Virus record (IMG/VR): IMGVR_UViG_3300027973_000143
Coordinates: 1 to 33,386 of that record
Reading direction: 5' to 3' (one strand)
Source of the DNA: a virus
Length of the DNA: 33,386 bases
In this document: piece by piece, positions 23,697-33,258 of the stretch
Layout of the letters: each line of letters begins with the position of its first letter
Position numbering within the stretch: position 1 is the stretch's first letter
Position numbers and translations under genes: made by a program
Notes under the pieces: model-generated
The model's input: only the letters and a program-made list of their open reading frames with translations
Databases searched by the model: none
Told to the model about the DNA's origin: nothing

Positions 23697-24575
23697 ATGT
23701 CTCTTAGATATTCTGGTTCGTTTTTAACTAATTCTTATACTGGTATAAATCAAGCACCTCCCACTATTGAGTATTTCTTAGTAGCAGGAGGTGGAGGCGG
23801 ATTAGCTGGTAACAGTGGTGCTGGTGGTGGCGCTGGAGGAGTGTTACAAGGAACGGGATTTGTTGTAACTCCAGGAACATCATATACAGTAACTATTGGC
23901 ACTGGCGGAGCTGGTGGAGCTGCCGATAATAGTGGAGATGCTGCTGGAACAAACGGAAGTAATACTACATTTTCATCACTTACATCAGTTGGTGGTGGGC
24001 GGGCTGGTTTTATTACCGGCATTAGCGGAGGATCTGGTGGTGGTGCTGCACACACATCAGGAATTGGTGGAAGTGGAATAACGGGTCAAGGAAATGCTGG
24101 TGGTAATTCACAAACTGGATCTTCTGGCGGTGGTGGAGGAGCAGGATCAGCGGGAGAAGATGGGCCCACACAAAATTCAACCAGTGGTGGTTATATGGGT
24201 TGCGGTGGTGCAGCTCTAGTTTCTACTATTACCGGATATCCAGTTCAATATGCTGGCGGCGGCGGGGGTGCTGGCGATCATCGATATAGAGTTGGCGGCA
24301 AAGGTGGTGGCGGGGGTGCTGGAAATGGAAACACTTGGGGAGATGGAGAAAATGCTGCTTCGAATACTGGCTCTGGTGGCGCTGGTGGTGGATTCGTTTA
24401 TATCGGGGGCACAAATAGATTCTTAGCTGGAGGCAAGGGTGGCAGCGGAATTGTAGTTCTTCGTTATCCATCTTATTATGCTCAAGCAGCATCGACGGTT
24501 GGTGCACCACGAACATATATAGCTGGTGGATATCGAGTTTATATATTTACAAATTCTGGAACAATTACATTCTGA
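23697..24575 (+). CDS. Short Gly-rich fibre/adhesin protein, copy 1
   Basis: 292 aa. After a 23-aa leader, IEYFLVAGGGGG opens a Gly-rich domain (residues about 25-265) made of GGGGG/GGSGGG blocks separated by short variable segments, for example ISGGSGGGAAHTSGIGGSG and AGGGGGAGDHRYRVGGKGGG. It closes with GGSGIVVLRYPS and GGYRVYIFTNSGTITF. The same domain forms the N-terminus of the next gene, so this is the Gly-rich domain standing alone. Gly blocks with variable loops recall the adhesins of T-even gp38 type, where polyglycine II helices carry receptor-binding loops; that likeness is of style, and homology is not shown. Paralogous to the gene at 28539-29447. Confidence 0.78.
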   Translation: MSLRYSGSFLTNSYTGINQAPPTIEYFLVAGGGGGLAGNSGAGGGAGGVLQGTGFVVTPGTSYTVTIGTGGAGGAADNSGDAAGTNGSNTTFSSLTSVGGGRAGFITGISGGSGGGAAHTSGIGGSGITGQGNAGGNSQTGSSGGGGGAGSAGEDGPTQNSTSGGYMGCGGAALVSTITGYPVQYAGGGGGAGDHRYRVGGKGGGGGAGNGNTWGDGENAASNTGSGGAGGGFVYIGGTNRFLAGGKGGSGIVVLRYPSYYAQAASTVGAPRTYIAGGYRVYIFTNSGTITF

Positions 24576-24581
24576 GGTCGT

Positions 24582-27500
24582 ATGGCACAAGGTATATTTT
24601 CGCTAAAGCAAGTTGCACAATCAATCGGTCAAGGATCTTGGACTGGATATATTGTACCAAAATGGGTCGAATATCTTGTAGTCGCAGGAGGTGGTGGTGC
24701 TGAAGGTGGAATTTTCTATGGATCTGGTGGATCTGGTGCTGGAGGAGTTCTTCAAGGAATAGCATCTATAGCACTAGGAACGTCATATTCAGTAACTGTC
24801 GGTTCTGGTGGAGCAGGCACTAAAGATACTACTTCGAGTAGCGGCGGAAATAGTTCTTTTGGATCTATCGTTGCGATTGGTGGTGGTCGAGGGGGTTATG
24901 CTAGCGGCATTAGTGGAGGATCTGGTGGTGGGGGTGGAACTGCTGGACAACCATCGGGAACTATTCGTGCTGGAGCTGGAACTTTTAGTCAAGGAAATCC
25001 TGGTGGAGAAGGTATATATGTTACGGTAGCAGGTGGTGGAGGTGGTGCTGGAGCACCAGGCTCAAAAGGACTCCAATCGGTGGATTATTACACATACCAG
25101 ACTGGAGGCTTAGGTGGCGGTGGCGTTGCAAGTTCTATTACTGGATCGACAACTGCATTTGCTGGTGGTGGAGGTGGAGGAGTCACTGCTGGTGTCGATG
25201 GCGGTGTTATGGGTCGTGGTGGAATAGGTGGAGGTGGACGTGGAGGAAGACAATCGGGTTCTGCTGCAGCAACTGCAAACGGCATATCTGCTATTCAAAG
25301 CACAGGGAGTGGTGGTGGCGGAACTGGCGGATTCAATATAAATTACGGTGGCTCTGGTGGCTCCGGAATGGTAGTAATTCGCTATCTCGGAACTATTCAA
25401 TACTTCACTGGTGGAACTGTAACCTATTCTAATGGATACATTGTTCACACATTCTATTCTTCTGGAACATTTGCTCCAACAACTCCAACACCATTTACAA
25501 CTACAGAATATCAAATTTCTCGTAGTTTAAGATTTACAAGTGCTAATACCACATATCTACAAAGAACTAATACAGTTGCAGGAAATAGAAGAAAATTCAC
25601 ACTTAGTTTTTGGATTAAAAGAGTATATCTTCAAAACGCACCTTGTTTTTTTAGCGCAAGCAACAATTCTCAAAGCTATAGAGATCAATTTTTCTTCACA
25701 ACGACTGGAGAAGTTAGATTTGACATTTATAATAGCGGAACTTTAATACAGCAAATAACAAATGAAACGTTTAATGATATCCATGCTTGGTATCATATTG
25801 TTATCGCGCTTGATACTACACAAGCATCAAACACCAATGGCGTTAAAATATATAAAAATGGTGTACTTTGCACACTACAAAATAATAATTATACACAAAA
25901 TGCTGAAGCACAAGTTAATAATACCGTAGAACAAACTTGGGGTTGGTTACCGACATATACTCCCCAAAGATCAGATATGTATCTTGCTGATGCTTATATG
26001 ATTGATGGTCAACAACTTGATCCAACATATTTTGCAGAAACTAATCCAAACACTGGACAGTGGCAACCAAAAGCATATACTGGATCATATGGAACTAACG
26101 GATACTTTTTAAATTTTTCAGAGTATGCAACAACATCTCAATTGGGTAAAGACTTCTCTGGAAATAACAATAATTTTAGATCATTTAATTTTAGATTGGC
26201 TGCAGATGTCACTAATGATTCGCTCGTAGATGTTCCAACAAGTTGGGGTGTAGACACGGGTCGTGGTGGAGAAGTTCGTGGAAATTATGCTGTACTCAAT
26301 AACTCCGTAGAATATGTCGCTGGCGGTATTAATAATATTCCTTATTTTTATGCTTTAACTAATGGAAATTTAACTTATACAGATACAGATGTTGCTAATA
26401 GCGGGTTAGGTCCACAAACAACAATAATGCCATATTCTGGCAAATGGTATGCTGAATTTACTATTGGTCCAGATACCACTCAATACCCTAGTGCACCTTT
26501 TCCTGGAGCGATTTTTGCTAATATTGCAGTAGCTAGATTGCATCCAATAGGCGCAACTGGAAACACAGGTAGTGCGCCAGCTGTTGTTAGTTATCAAGCG
26601 TCCGACGGACTTATTGTAGATCGAGTCTATAGCACCATTTATTCGGGATTAACCTATACCATAGGTGATACAATATCAATTGCTCTTGATTTAGACAATG
26701 GAAAAGTGTGGTTTGGCAAAAATGGAACTTGGCTAAACAGTGGAAATCCTTCAGCTGGAACAAATCAAATAACTACTATTACTACAGGAGAACCGTGGGG
26801 ATTTGAAGTAGGTTGTGGTGCAAGTGGATATCATGTTCAAATTGATTGTAACTTTGGACAACTTCCTTGGAAATATCAAGCACCAACAGGATTCAAAGCA
26901 CTATGCGTACAAAACCTACCCACACCAACAATAGGTGCGACTAGCGCAACACAAGCTAGTAAGTATTTTAATACTGTACTATATACAGGTAATGGCGGTA
27001 CAAATACAATCACTAATGTAGGATTTCAACCAGATTTTGTTTGGACTAAATCAAGATCAGCAGAGGGATATAATATTCTCAGAGACAGTCTTAGAGGGTC
27101 AACAAAACGTTTGATAAGTGATGGTACTTTTGCTGAATTGACTGATGCGACTTATGGAACTTTTACATCTAGTGGATTTAGTCTCGGGAATAACGTCAAT
27201 CATAATAGTAGTGGAGTTTCTTACATTGCACGAAATTGGTACATTGGTGGAAGCGCAGTAACAAACACTCAAGGTAGCATGAGCGCACAAGTTCTTGCAA
27301 ATCAAACATCAGGAATTAGTATCGTAACATTAACTATTCCAAATAGTAGTGGTAGTCAAACATATGGTCATGGCTTGGGCGCTTCTCCAGGATTTATTTT
27401 TGCTAAAAACCTTGGCAGCACTAGTGATTGGTTTGTTTGGCATAAATCTCTTGGAAACGCAGATATAAGATTAAATAATACTGATGGAGATATTGCATCT

Positions 27501-27944
27501 GGATTCACTTTTAATTCCGTAACTTCGACACTCGTAACTATTGGTGGATCAGATGTTCGCGCATACTGGGGTGGTAACACTAATTGGGTATTTTATAATT
27601 TTGCAGAAATTCCAGGCTTTAGTAGATTTGGCGACTATACTGGAATTGCTAATGCTTTAGGGCCATTTGTATATTGCGGATTCAAACCAAAATTTATAAT
27701 GATAAAAAGATCAACATCCAGCAGTGACGGACCAAACTGGAATATATTTGAAGCTGATAGACCAGATACTCCCAATTGGGGCAATCTTCGCGCAAACTTA
27801 CCGAACACGGAAAGTAATGGTTGGCCTATAGATTTTCTATCAAATGGATTTAAAATAGGATATGCTGGAGAAACAAATTACGCAACAAAACACATTTTCA
27901 TGGCCTTTGCTGAAATGCCATTTAAATATTCAACTGCTCGTTAA
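24582..27944 (+). CDS. Long receptor-binding fibre, Gly-rich + LamG-like + SPRY domains, copy 1
   Basis: 1120 aa. Residues 1-33 form a leader (MAQGIFSLKQVAQSIGQGSW). Gly-rich domain about 34-266, opening VEYLVVAGGGG and closing GGSGMVVIRY, then GGTVTYSNGYIVHTFYSSGT. LamG/concanavalin-like domain about 310-510 (FTLSFWIKR, AWYHIVIALDTTQ, KIYKNG, YMIDGQQLDPTYF). SPRY-like domain about 615-775 (GKWYAEFTI, ISIALDLDNGKVWFGKNGTW, FGQLPWKYQAPTGFKAL). C-terminal region with repeats of P.FVW.K and PGFIFAKN type, ending FAEMPFKYSTAR. LamG and SPRY domains bind sugars or proteins, so a host-recognition role is likely. GAGG 4 nt before ATG overlaps the upstream stop. Paralogue of the gene at 29832-33239. 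Confidence 0.8.
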   Translation: MAQGIFSLKQVAQSIGQGSWTGYIVPKWVEYLVVAGGGGAEGGIFYGSGGSGAGGVLQGIASIALGTSYSVTVGSGGAGTKDTTSSSGGNSSFGSIVAIGGGRGGYASGISGGSGGGGGTAGQPSGTIRAGAGTFSQGNPGGEGIYVTVAGGGGGAGAPGSKGLQSVDYYTYQTGGLGGGGVASSITGSTTAFAGGGGGGVTAGVDGGVMGRGGIGGGGRGGRQSGSAAATANGISAIQSTGSGGGGTGGFNINYGGSGGSGMVVIRYLGTIQYFTGGTVTYSNGYIVHTFYSSGTFAPTTPTPFTTTEYQISRSLRFTSANTTYLQRTNTVAGNRRKFTLSFWIKRVYLQNAPCFFSASNNSQSYRDQFFFTTTGEVRFDIYNSGTLIQQITNETFNDIHAWYHIVIALDTTQASNTNGVKIYKNGVLCTLQNNNYTQNAEAQVNNTVEQTWGWLPTYTPQRSDMYLADAYMIDGQQLDPTYFAETNPNTGQWQPKAYTGSYGTNGYFLNFSEYATTSQLGKDFSGNNNNFRSFNFRLAADVTNDSLVDVPTSWGVDTGRGGEVRGNYAVLNNSVEYVAGGINNIPYFYALTNGNLTYTDTDVANSGLGPQTTIMPYSGKWYAEFTIGPDTTQYPSAPFPGAIFANIAVARLHPIGATGNTGSAPAVVSYQASDGLIVDRVYSTIYSGLTYTIGDTISIALDLDNGKVWFGKNGTWLNSGNPSAGTNQITTITTGEPWGFEVGCGASGYHVQIDCNFGQLPWKYQAPTGFKALCVQNLPTPTIGATSATQASKYFNTVLYTGNGGTNTITNVGFQPDFVWTKSRSAEGYNILRDSLRGSTKRLISDGTFAELTDATYGTFTSSGFSLGNNVNHNSSGVSYIARNWYIGGSAVTNTQGSMSAQVLANQTSGISIVTLTIPNSSGSQTYGHGLGASPGFIFAKNLGSTSDWFVWHKSLGNADIRLNNTDGDIASGFTFNSVTSTLVTIGGSDVRAYWGGNTNWVFYNFAEIPGFSRFGDYTGIANALGPFVYCGFKPKFIMIKRSTSSSDGPNWNIFEADRPDTPNWGNLRANLPNTESNGWPIDFLSNGFKIGYAGETNYATKHIFMAFAEMPFKYSTAR

Positions 27945-27959
27945 AAGGAAACAAGAATC

Positions 27960-28532
27960 ATGTATGCACTAATTCAAAATAATCAAATTACGGAAGTTGG
28001 TGAATTAAGAACATTATTTCCGGGTGAACTTCAACCAAATCATCTGTTTGCAATTCAACGTGGCGCTCTTCCTGTCGTAGACGGAGAGAGAAAAGACGAA
28101 AGATTTTATTGGGTCGCATTTGAGCAATTTGTTATTGAATCTGATAGAGTTCTTAGAGTCTATTCTAATATACCAAAGCAATTAGAAGATATAGAAGCTG
28201 TTGATGTTGATGGTAATCCAGTATATGTTCAAGTTTGGAGTGCATCTGCAAATAAAGGCAAAGGCGCAATGGTGAATAGTACTGAGCGTGCCATTAAAAC
28301 TGGATTGAAAACTCAATACATTTCTCAGTTCAAAGAATCTGCCAATTTACATTTGTCTCCAACCGATTGGATGGTAATTCGTAAAGCTGAACGCAATGTT
28401 GATATTCCTAGCGAAGTTGTTGCTAAAAGAGCAGCTATTTTAGCTGAGTGCGATAGATTGATCGCTGCAGTAACAGCAGCACAAGACATGACAACATTCA
28501 TTGCGGCGGTTCAGTCTTCTAATTGGAATTAA
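27960..28532 (+). CDS. Tail-fibre assembly chaperone-like protein
   Basis: 190 aa. N-terminus MYALIQNNQITEVGELRTLF, then a WVAFEQFVIESDRVLRVYSN beta part. C-terminus LSPTDWMVIRKAERNVDIPS, then EVVAKRAAILAECDRLIAAV. The end TDW.viR..E....+P..v...R..I..........I......W is common in tail-fibre chaperones and in C-terminal domains of fibre-associated proteins (DUF4376-like). Its place directly after a long fibre gene, as T4 gp38 follows gp37, supports a chaperone or trimerisation role. AAAGGA lies 9 nt before ATG. It could alternatively be a minor fibre component. Confidence 0.65.
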   Translation: MYALIQNNQITEVGELRTLFPGELQPNHLFAIQRGALPVVDGERKDERFYWVAFEQFVIESDRVLRVYSNIPKQLEDIEAVDVDGNPVYVQVWSASANKGKGAMVNSTERAIKTGLKTQYISQFKESANLHLSPTDWMVIRKAERNVDIPSEVVAKRAAILAECDRLIAAVTAAQDMTTFIAAVQSSNWN

Positions 28533-28538
28533 TTTGAA

Positions 28539-29447
28539 ATGAGTCAATATCTGGGCGGATTTTTAAGCGCGACATTCAATCCATTCACGGATCAAAAACC
28601 CGCTTCTGTTGAATATCTTATAGTCGGTGGTGGTGGCGGTGGTGCTGGAGGCTATAATGATACCGTAATCGGTAATGGTGGTGGAGGTGGTGGAGGCTTT
28701 TTGACGGGTACTGGATATTTGATCGTTCCAGGAGTAGCTATTGCTATTAGCATTGGCGCTGGAGGTGCATACGGATCACCATCATCAACAGGCTCTTCAT
28801 CTAAAGGTACTCAAGGAAGCGAATCTATTTTTGGCGGACTCATTGCATACGGTGGCGGCTATGGTGGTGGATCTGGTTCTGCTGGAGGTCCGGGCGGATC
28901 TGGTGGTGGATCTGGCGGAAACACAGCTCAAGCCGCAGCAGCAGCAGTAACTGGTCAAGGTAATGTTGGTGGAATATCTTATTTCGGTAATGGATCTGGC
29001 GGCGGCGGTGCTGGTAGCACAGGGAAATCTGGATCAAAGCCTGGTCACGCATATGGCGGAAGTGGAATGGCTTCTTCTATAACTGGATCAAGAGTGTTTT
29101 ATTCTGGCGGTGGCGGTGGAGGAAATTATAATCACGTTTCTACTGATGCTGGAATTCCATATGGTGGAGTCGGTGGCGGCGGTACAGGAGCGTATTGGGG
29201 AGTTGGACTTGGAGTTGGACAAAGATTTGGAACACAAAACCCAAAAGAAGGTGAAGGTAATAGTGGCGGAGGCGGTGGTGGCGGATCAAACACTTCTTAC
29301 GGAGCAAATGGTGGATCTGGTATCGTAGTCATTCGATACTCTCAGAATTTAGCACCAGCAGCATCAACTACTGGCGGTCCTCAGATACTATATAATAACG
29401 GATATCGAGTATATATTTGGACCAGTAGTGGTTCAATTACTTTCTAA
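28539..29447 (+). CDS. Short Gly-rich fibre/adhesin protein, copy 2
   Basis: 302 aa. Begins MSQYLGGFLSATFNPFTDQK; VEYLIVGGGGGGAGG opens the Gly-rich domain (about residues 27-265), with blocks such as SGSAGGPGGSGGGSGG, an Ala run (AQAAAAAV) and GEGNSGGGGGGGSN. It closes GGSGIVVIRYSQ and NNGYRVYIWTSSGSITF, nearly the same ending as copy 1 (GGYRVYIFTNSGTITF), whereas the variable segments between Gly blocks differ. This fits a shared scaffold with diverged loops. Weak ribosome site; 6 nt follow the chaperone-like gene. The role is inferred as a host-binding tip or stand-alone adhesin. Confidence 0.78.
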   Translation: MSQYLGGFLSATFNPFTDQKPASVEYLIVGGGGGGAGGYNDTVIGNGGGGGGGFLTGTGYLIVPGVAIAISIGAGGAYGSPSSTGSSSKGTQGSESIFGGLIAYGGGYGGGSGSAGGPGGSGGGSGGNTAQAAAAAVTGQGNVGGISYFGNGSGGGGAGSTGKSGSKPGHAYGGSGMASSITGSRVFYSGGGGGGNYNHVSTDAGIPYGGVGGGGTGAYWGVGLGVGQRFGTQNPKEGEGNSGGGGGGGSNTSYGANGGSGIVVIRYSQNLAPAASTTGGPQILYNNGYRVYIWTSSGSITF

Positions 29448-29465
29448 AAAGAGGGAGACTTTAAC

Positions 29466-29825
29466 ATGGCGCATTTTGCAAAAGTAGAAAACGGTGTAGT
29501 CACACAGGTGATCGTGATTGACCAAGAGACACTCAACACAGGGCATTGGGGAGACCCATCATCTTGGATTCAAACCAGCTACAACACACAAGCTGGACAA
29601 CATCCGGAAGGAAGACCTCTTCGTAAAAATTATGCTGGTATAGGATTTACTTATGACAGCGTAAGAGATGCTTTTATTCCACCAAAACCACATGCTTCTT
29701 GGTTGCTTGATGAAGCAACTTGTTTATGGAATCCTCCAGTAGCAAGACCGCAAGACGGAAAAATGTATGTATGGGATGAAGAAACAACTTCTTGGATTGA
29801 ACCAGAAACGACAGTATCGGAGTAA
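29466..29825 (+). CDS. MAHFAK-family small phage protein (fibre-region accessory)
   Basis: 119 aa. MAHFAKVENGVVTQVIVIDQ, then RKNYAGIGFTYDSVRDAFIP, PKPHASWLLDEATCLWNPP and DGKMYVWDEETTSWIE. I recognise this family from many marine phages of T4-like and T7-like type, where it lies in virion or fibre regions; its function is unknown to me. Trp-rich repeats of the kind W.LDE.....W.PP and Y.WDE.T..W suggest a small structural or chaperone-like domain. A strong GAGGGAGA site at 29452-29459 suggests high expression. It lies between the second short Gly-rich gene and the second long fibre gene, and there is no counterpart at the same position in the first cassette. Confidence 0.72.
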   Translation: MAHFAKVENGVVTQVIVIDQETLNTGHWGDPSSWIQTSYNTQAGQHPEGRPLRKNYAGIGFTYDSVRDAFIPPKPHASWLLDEATCLWNPPVARPQDGKMYVWDEETTSWIEPETTVSE

Positions 29826-29831
29826 ATAGAT

Positions 29832-32800
29832 ATGCCTCAATATGGTGGAATTTGGACGCTGAGTCAAGTCGCTCAAGCAGTAAAAAATAATACTTGGGAA
29901 GGTGTTCCTCCAACCAGCATTGAGTATCTTGTAGTCGCTGGTGGTGGGGGCAGCGGTGCAGGTATTGATACTGGTGGTAATGGTGGTGGTGGAGCTGGAG
30001 GCTTTCGTCAAGATTTCACAAGCGTATCACCAGGAGTTTCTTATTATATTACAGTGGGTGGCGGAGGCGCTGGTTCATCGACTAACGGTGTCGCTGGAAC
30101 AACTGGAACAAATTCTAGTTTTGGAGAATTTGGTGCAGGATCAGCAGCAATCATCTCACTTGGTGGTGGGGGAGGCGGATCAGCTGCATCTTCTTATGCT
30201 GGAGTTCCTGGAATTGGTGGATCTGGTGGCGGTGGTTGGGGATTAGATAGTTCTAGCTATCCACAATATTCTGGCTCAGCCGGAACAAACGAACAGGGAA
30301 ATCGAGGCGGCGACGGATATAAAAATAACAATGGATATGGTGCAGGTGGAGGCGGTGGAGGTGCTGGATCTCCAGGAGGACATGCAAATGCATATGTTGC
30401 TGGCGGCAACGGCGGAATGGGTGCAGCTTCAGACATTACTGGTGTTCGAACAATGTACGCCGGTGGTGGCGGAGGCGGAGTTGATTCTCGCAATAGTGTA
30501 GGATATCAAGATATTAGTTCTACTATCATATATACGCCAGCAGGTGGCTTAGGCGGTGGTGGTAATGGTGCGTACGGCGGCACTACTGCGCCAACGGCAG
30601 GATCACCAAACACTGGAGGTGGAGCTGGTGGAGGCGCTATTGGATATTTGGGATCTAAATCTGGAGGAAGCGGTATTGTAGTAGTTCGCTATCCTGGAAA
30701 CATCCAATACTACACTGGTGGAACTGTTGCATACAATAACGGATACATTTCGCACACGTTCTATTCATCTGGAACATTAGCTTCTACTACACCAACACTC
30801 TTTACAAATCCAGATTATCAGATTTCACGTTCTTTGAGGTTTAACAGTGCTGATGGCCCTATTCTAGAACGTGCAGGTAGTGCTGGTGGAAATCGCCAAA
30901 CTTGGACTTGGAGCGGTTGGGTAAAACGCTCAAAACTTAACTCTAGTAATACTAATCCCCCTGTTTTTTTTGGTGCTAGTGATAGATCAGCTGGATCAGC
31001 ACTCTTACAGTTTGGACTATATGGTTCTGACAGTGGTATAGATTGTATAAATTTTAATGAACAATCGGGCGGAAGTTATAATATAACTACTATAGCCAAG
31101 TTTAGGGATATGTCTGCATGGTATCACATAGTTTGTGCTTATGATACTACACAATCTACGGCTAGTGATAGAGTAAAAATTTATGTAAATGGTGTTCTAC
31201 AAGCAATTACTAGTGGATCAACATATCCAACACAAAATACTAATGGATATGTTAACTATTCTGCATTCCCTTACTTTATAGGTGCGTATGATACCGGCAC
31301 TACCAACTACACTACCAATGGCTACATAACTGAGGTAAATTTTATAGATGGTCAACAACTAGGTCCAGGTAGTTTTGGATATGTTGATCCAAATACTGGA
31401 GTTTGGTCGCCATCAAGATATGTTGGTAGTTACGGGACTAGGGGATTCTATCTAAACTTTGCTGATAATTCAAATATTACTGCTGGTACTCTAGGCAAAG
31501 ACTTGTCTGGTAATGCAAATAATTTTACACCAACTAACCTTAGTGTCACGGCTGGTGTAGGCAATGATAGTTTTGTAGACTCACCAACAAACTACGGTAC
31601 AGACACTGGTGCTGGTGGTGAAGTGCGTGGTAATTATGCTACTTTGAATAGATTAGATCTACCGGGAAGCAATAACACTCTTGCTAATGGAAATTTAGAC
31701 AACTCAATGTCTGTAGGCGGACAATACGGAACTGCCGTGTCATCCATTTCAGTAAGTTCTGGAAAATGGTATGCAGAATTTACAATGGCTGGAACTACAG
31801 GTTTCATTGGAGTTTCTACTTCTGCCTATCAAAATACCATAGCTAATAACGAAGGTTACAATGGAAAGTTTTGGTATACTACAAACGGATATGCATATTA
31901 TTCCGGTGATGGAAACAAATACAGATCAAATACCAATGCTGCATATGGCGCTACATATACAACAGGTGACATAATTGGCGTAGCATTAGATTTAGATGCA
32001 GGAACACTTGTATTTTATAAAAATGGAGCAAGTCAGGGAACTGCATATACAGGATTAAGTGGTACATTCACTATAAATGCAACTTCCGTCAGTGGCGTAA
32101 CAATTTCAGCCAATTTTGGTCAACGTCCATTTGCATATACTGCGCCTAGTGGCTACAAAGCACTATGCACACAGAATTTACCAACCCCAACTATCGGATC
32201 AACTAGTGCGACATTAGCTACTAAGTTTATGGGAGTTGACTCTTGGTCTGCTACGGATAGTACAGCTCGTTCAATTAATACTGGTGTTGATATGGCCACT
32301 TATGGTGGTCTTTTGTGGATTAAAAATAGACCCATTACTCTCGATCACTATTTAGTAGATACGGTTCGAGGTTTCACAAAATATTTTGCAACTAATAAGA
32401 CCGATGCTGAAAACACAGGCGACATTCAATTAGTTTCAACTCCTTATGGTGTTACTTTTAATACTGGTTCAGCATCACTTAATCAAGCAGCACAGGGGTA
32501 TACCTGGGTCGGTTGGAATTGGGCTGCAGGTGGTGCTGCAGTAACTAATACTACTGGATCAATCTCAGCACAAGTTAGTGCTAACCCTTTGTCTGGATTT
32601 AGTATTGTAACTTATACTGGTACAGGTTCTAATGCTACTGTGGGACATGGGTTAGGTGTTGCGCCAAGTATGTTTATTGTCAAGAGGAGAAGTGATAGTG
32701 AAAACTGGTGTACTTATCATCAATCACTTGGGGCGACAAAGGCTTTATTTTTTAACCTTACGGATGCAGAAACAACAAATTCCGTGTTTTTTAATAATAC

Positions 32801-33239
32801 AGCCCCAACTTCTAGTGTATTTTCAATCGGAACAAACCCTTCTATAAACTCAAATACTAGCACTTATGTTGCCTACTGTTGGGCAGAAGTTCCAGGATTT
32901 AGTAGAATTAGTAGTTATACTGGTAACGGTAGTACGGATGGTCCGTTTGTATACTGTGGATTTAGACCACGCTGGATAATGTTTAAACGTACAACTGCAA
33001 CAGAAAATTGGACAATTTTTGACACTGTTCGTGATCCCTATAATATTGCTGGACGTAGAATACATCCTAGTTTAAATTCTGCAGAAACTGATGATACTGC
33101 CGGTACAACTATTATTGCTGATATTTTATCTAATGGATTTAAAATAAAGGGTACTGGAGTAAATATTAATGGTAGTGGAGATACATATATTTTTGCAGCT
33201 TTTGCTGAATCACCATTCAAATACTCAAGAGCACGATAA
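29832..33239 (+). CDS. Long receptor-binding fibre, Gly-rich + LamG-like + SPRY domains, copy 2
   Basis: 1135 aa, same layout as the gene at 24582-27944. Leader MPQYGGIWTLSQVAQAVKNN; Gly-rich domain about 34-287 (IEYLVVAGGGGSGAG to GGSGIVVVRY), then GGTVAYNNGYISHTFYSSGT. LamG-like domain about 325-545 (WTWSGWVKRS, AWYHIVCAYDTTQ, IDGQQLGPG). SPRY-like domain about 640-778 (GKWYAEFTMAG, GVALDLDAGTLVFYKNG, FGQRPFAYTAPSGYKAL). C-terminal region with GVAPSMFIVKRRS and FRPRWIMFKRT, ending FAESPFKYSRAR. It differs from copy 1 mainly in loops and in the region between the LamG and SPRY domains. CGGAG lies 9 nt before ATG. Confidence 0.8.
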   Translation: MPQYGGIWTLSQVAQAVKNNTWEGVPPTSIEYLVVAGGGGSGAGIDTGGNGGGGAGGFRQDFTSVSPGVSYYITVGGGGAGSSTNGVAGTTGTNSSFGEFGAGSAAIISLGGGGGGSAASSYAGVPGIGGSGGGGWGLDSSSYPQYSGSAGTNEQGNRGGDGYKNNNGYGAGGGGGGAGSPGGHANAYVAGGNGGMGAASDITGVRTMYAGGGGGGVDSRNSVGYQDISSTIIYTPAGGLGGGGNGAYGGTTAPTAGSPNTGGGAGGGAIGYLGSKSGGSGIVVVRYPGNIQYYTGGTVAYNNGYISHTFYSSGTLASTTPTLFTNPDYQISRSLRFNSADGPILERAGSAGGNRQTWTWSGWVKRSKLNSSNTNPPVFFGASDRSAGSALLQFGLYGSDSGIDCINFNEQSGGSYNITTIAKFRDMSAWYHIVCAYDTTQSTASDRVKIYVNGVLQAITSGSTYPTQNTNGYVNYSAFPYFIGAYDTGTTNYTTNGYITEVNFIDGQQLGPGSFGYVDPNTGVWSPSRYVGSYGTRGFYLNFADNSNITAGTLGKDLSGNANNFTPTNLSVTAGVGNDSFVDSPTNYGTDTGAGGEVRGNYATLNRLDLPGSNNTLANGNLDNSMSVGGQYGTAVSSISVSSGKWYAEFTMAGTTGFIGVSTSAYQNTIANNEGYNGKFWYTTNGYAYYSGDGNKYRSNTNAAYGATYTTGDIIGVALDLDAGTLVFYKNGASQGTAYTGLSGTFTINATSVSGVTISANFGQRPFAYTAPSGYKALCTQNLPTPTIGSTSATLATKFMGVDSWSATDSTARSINTGVDMATYGGLLWIKNRPITLDHYLVDTVRGFTKYFATNKTDAENTGDIQLVSTPYGVTFNTGSASLNQAAQGYTWVGWNWAAGGAAVTNTTGSISAQVSANPLSGFSIVTYTGTGSNATVGHGLGVAPSMFIVKRRSDSENWCTYHQSLGATKALFFNLTDAETTNSVFFNNTAPTSSVFSIGTNPSINSNTSTYVAYCWAEVPGFSRISSYTGNGSTDGPFVYCGFRPRWIMFKRTTATENWTIFDTVRDPYNIAGRRIHPSLNSAETDDTAGTTIIADILSNGFKIKGTGVNINGSGDTYIFAAFAESPFKYSRAR

Positions 33240-33258
33240 ATCCATAAAATAAGAAATA

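Noticed and set aside
28620-28700. G-rich tracts (GGTGGTGGCGGTGG-like) that could form G-quadruplexes
   Set aside because: They are explained by poly-Gly coding, have mainly two-G runs, and recur wherever the Gly-rich domain is encoded; no separate signal is seen.
23750-30493. Several long open frames opposite or in other frames of the Gly-rich genes (for example 23750-24055 minus, 25110-25514 minus, 29724-30011 minus, 29941-30246 plus)
   Set aside because: They are by-products of GGT/GGA repeats, which lack stop codons in other frames; their proteins are Pro-, Thr- or Cys-rich low-complexity strings with no ribosome sites.
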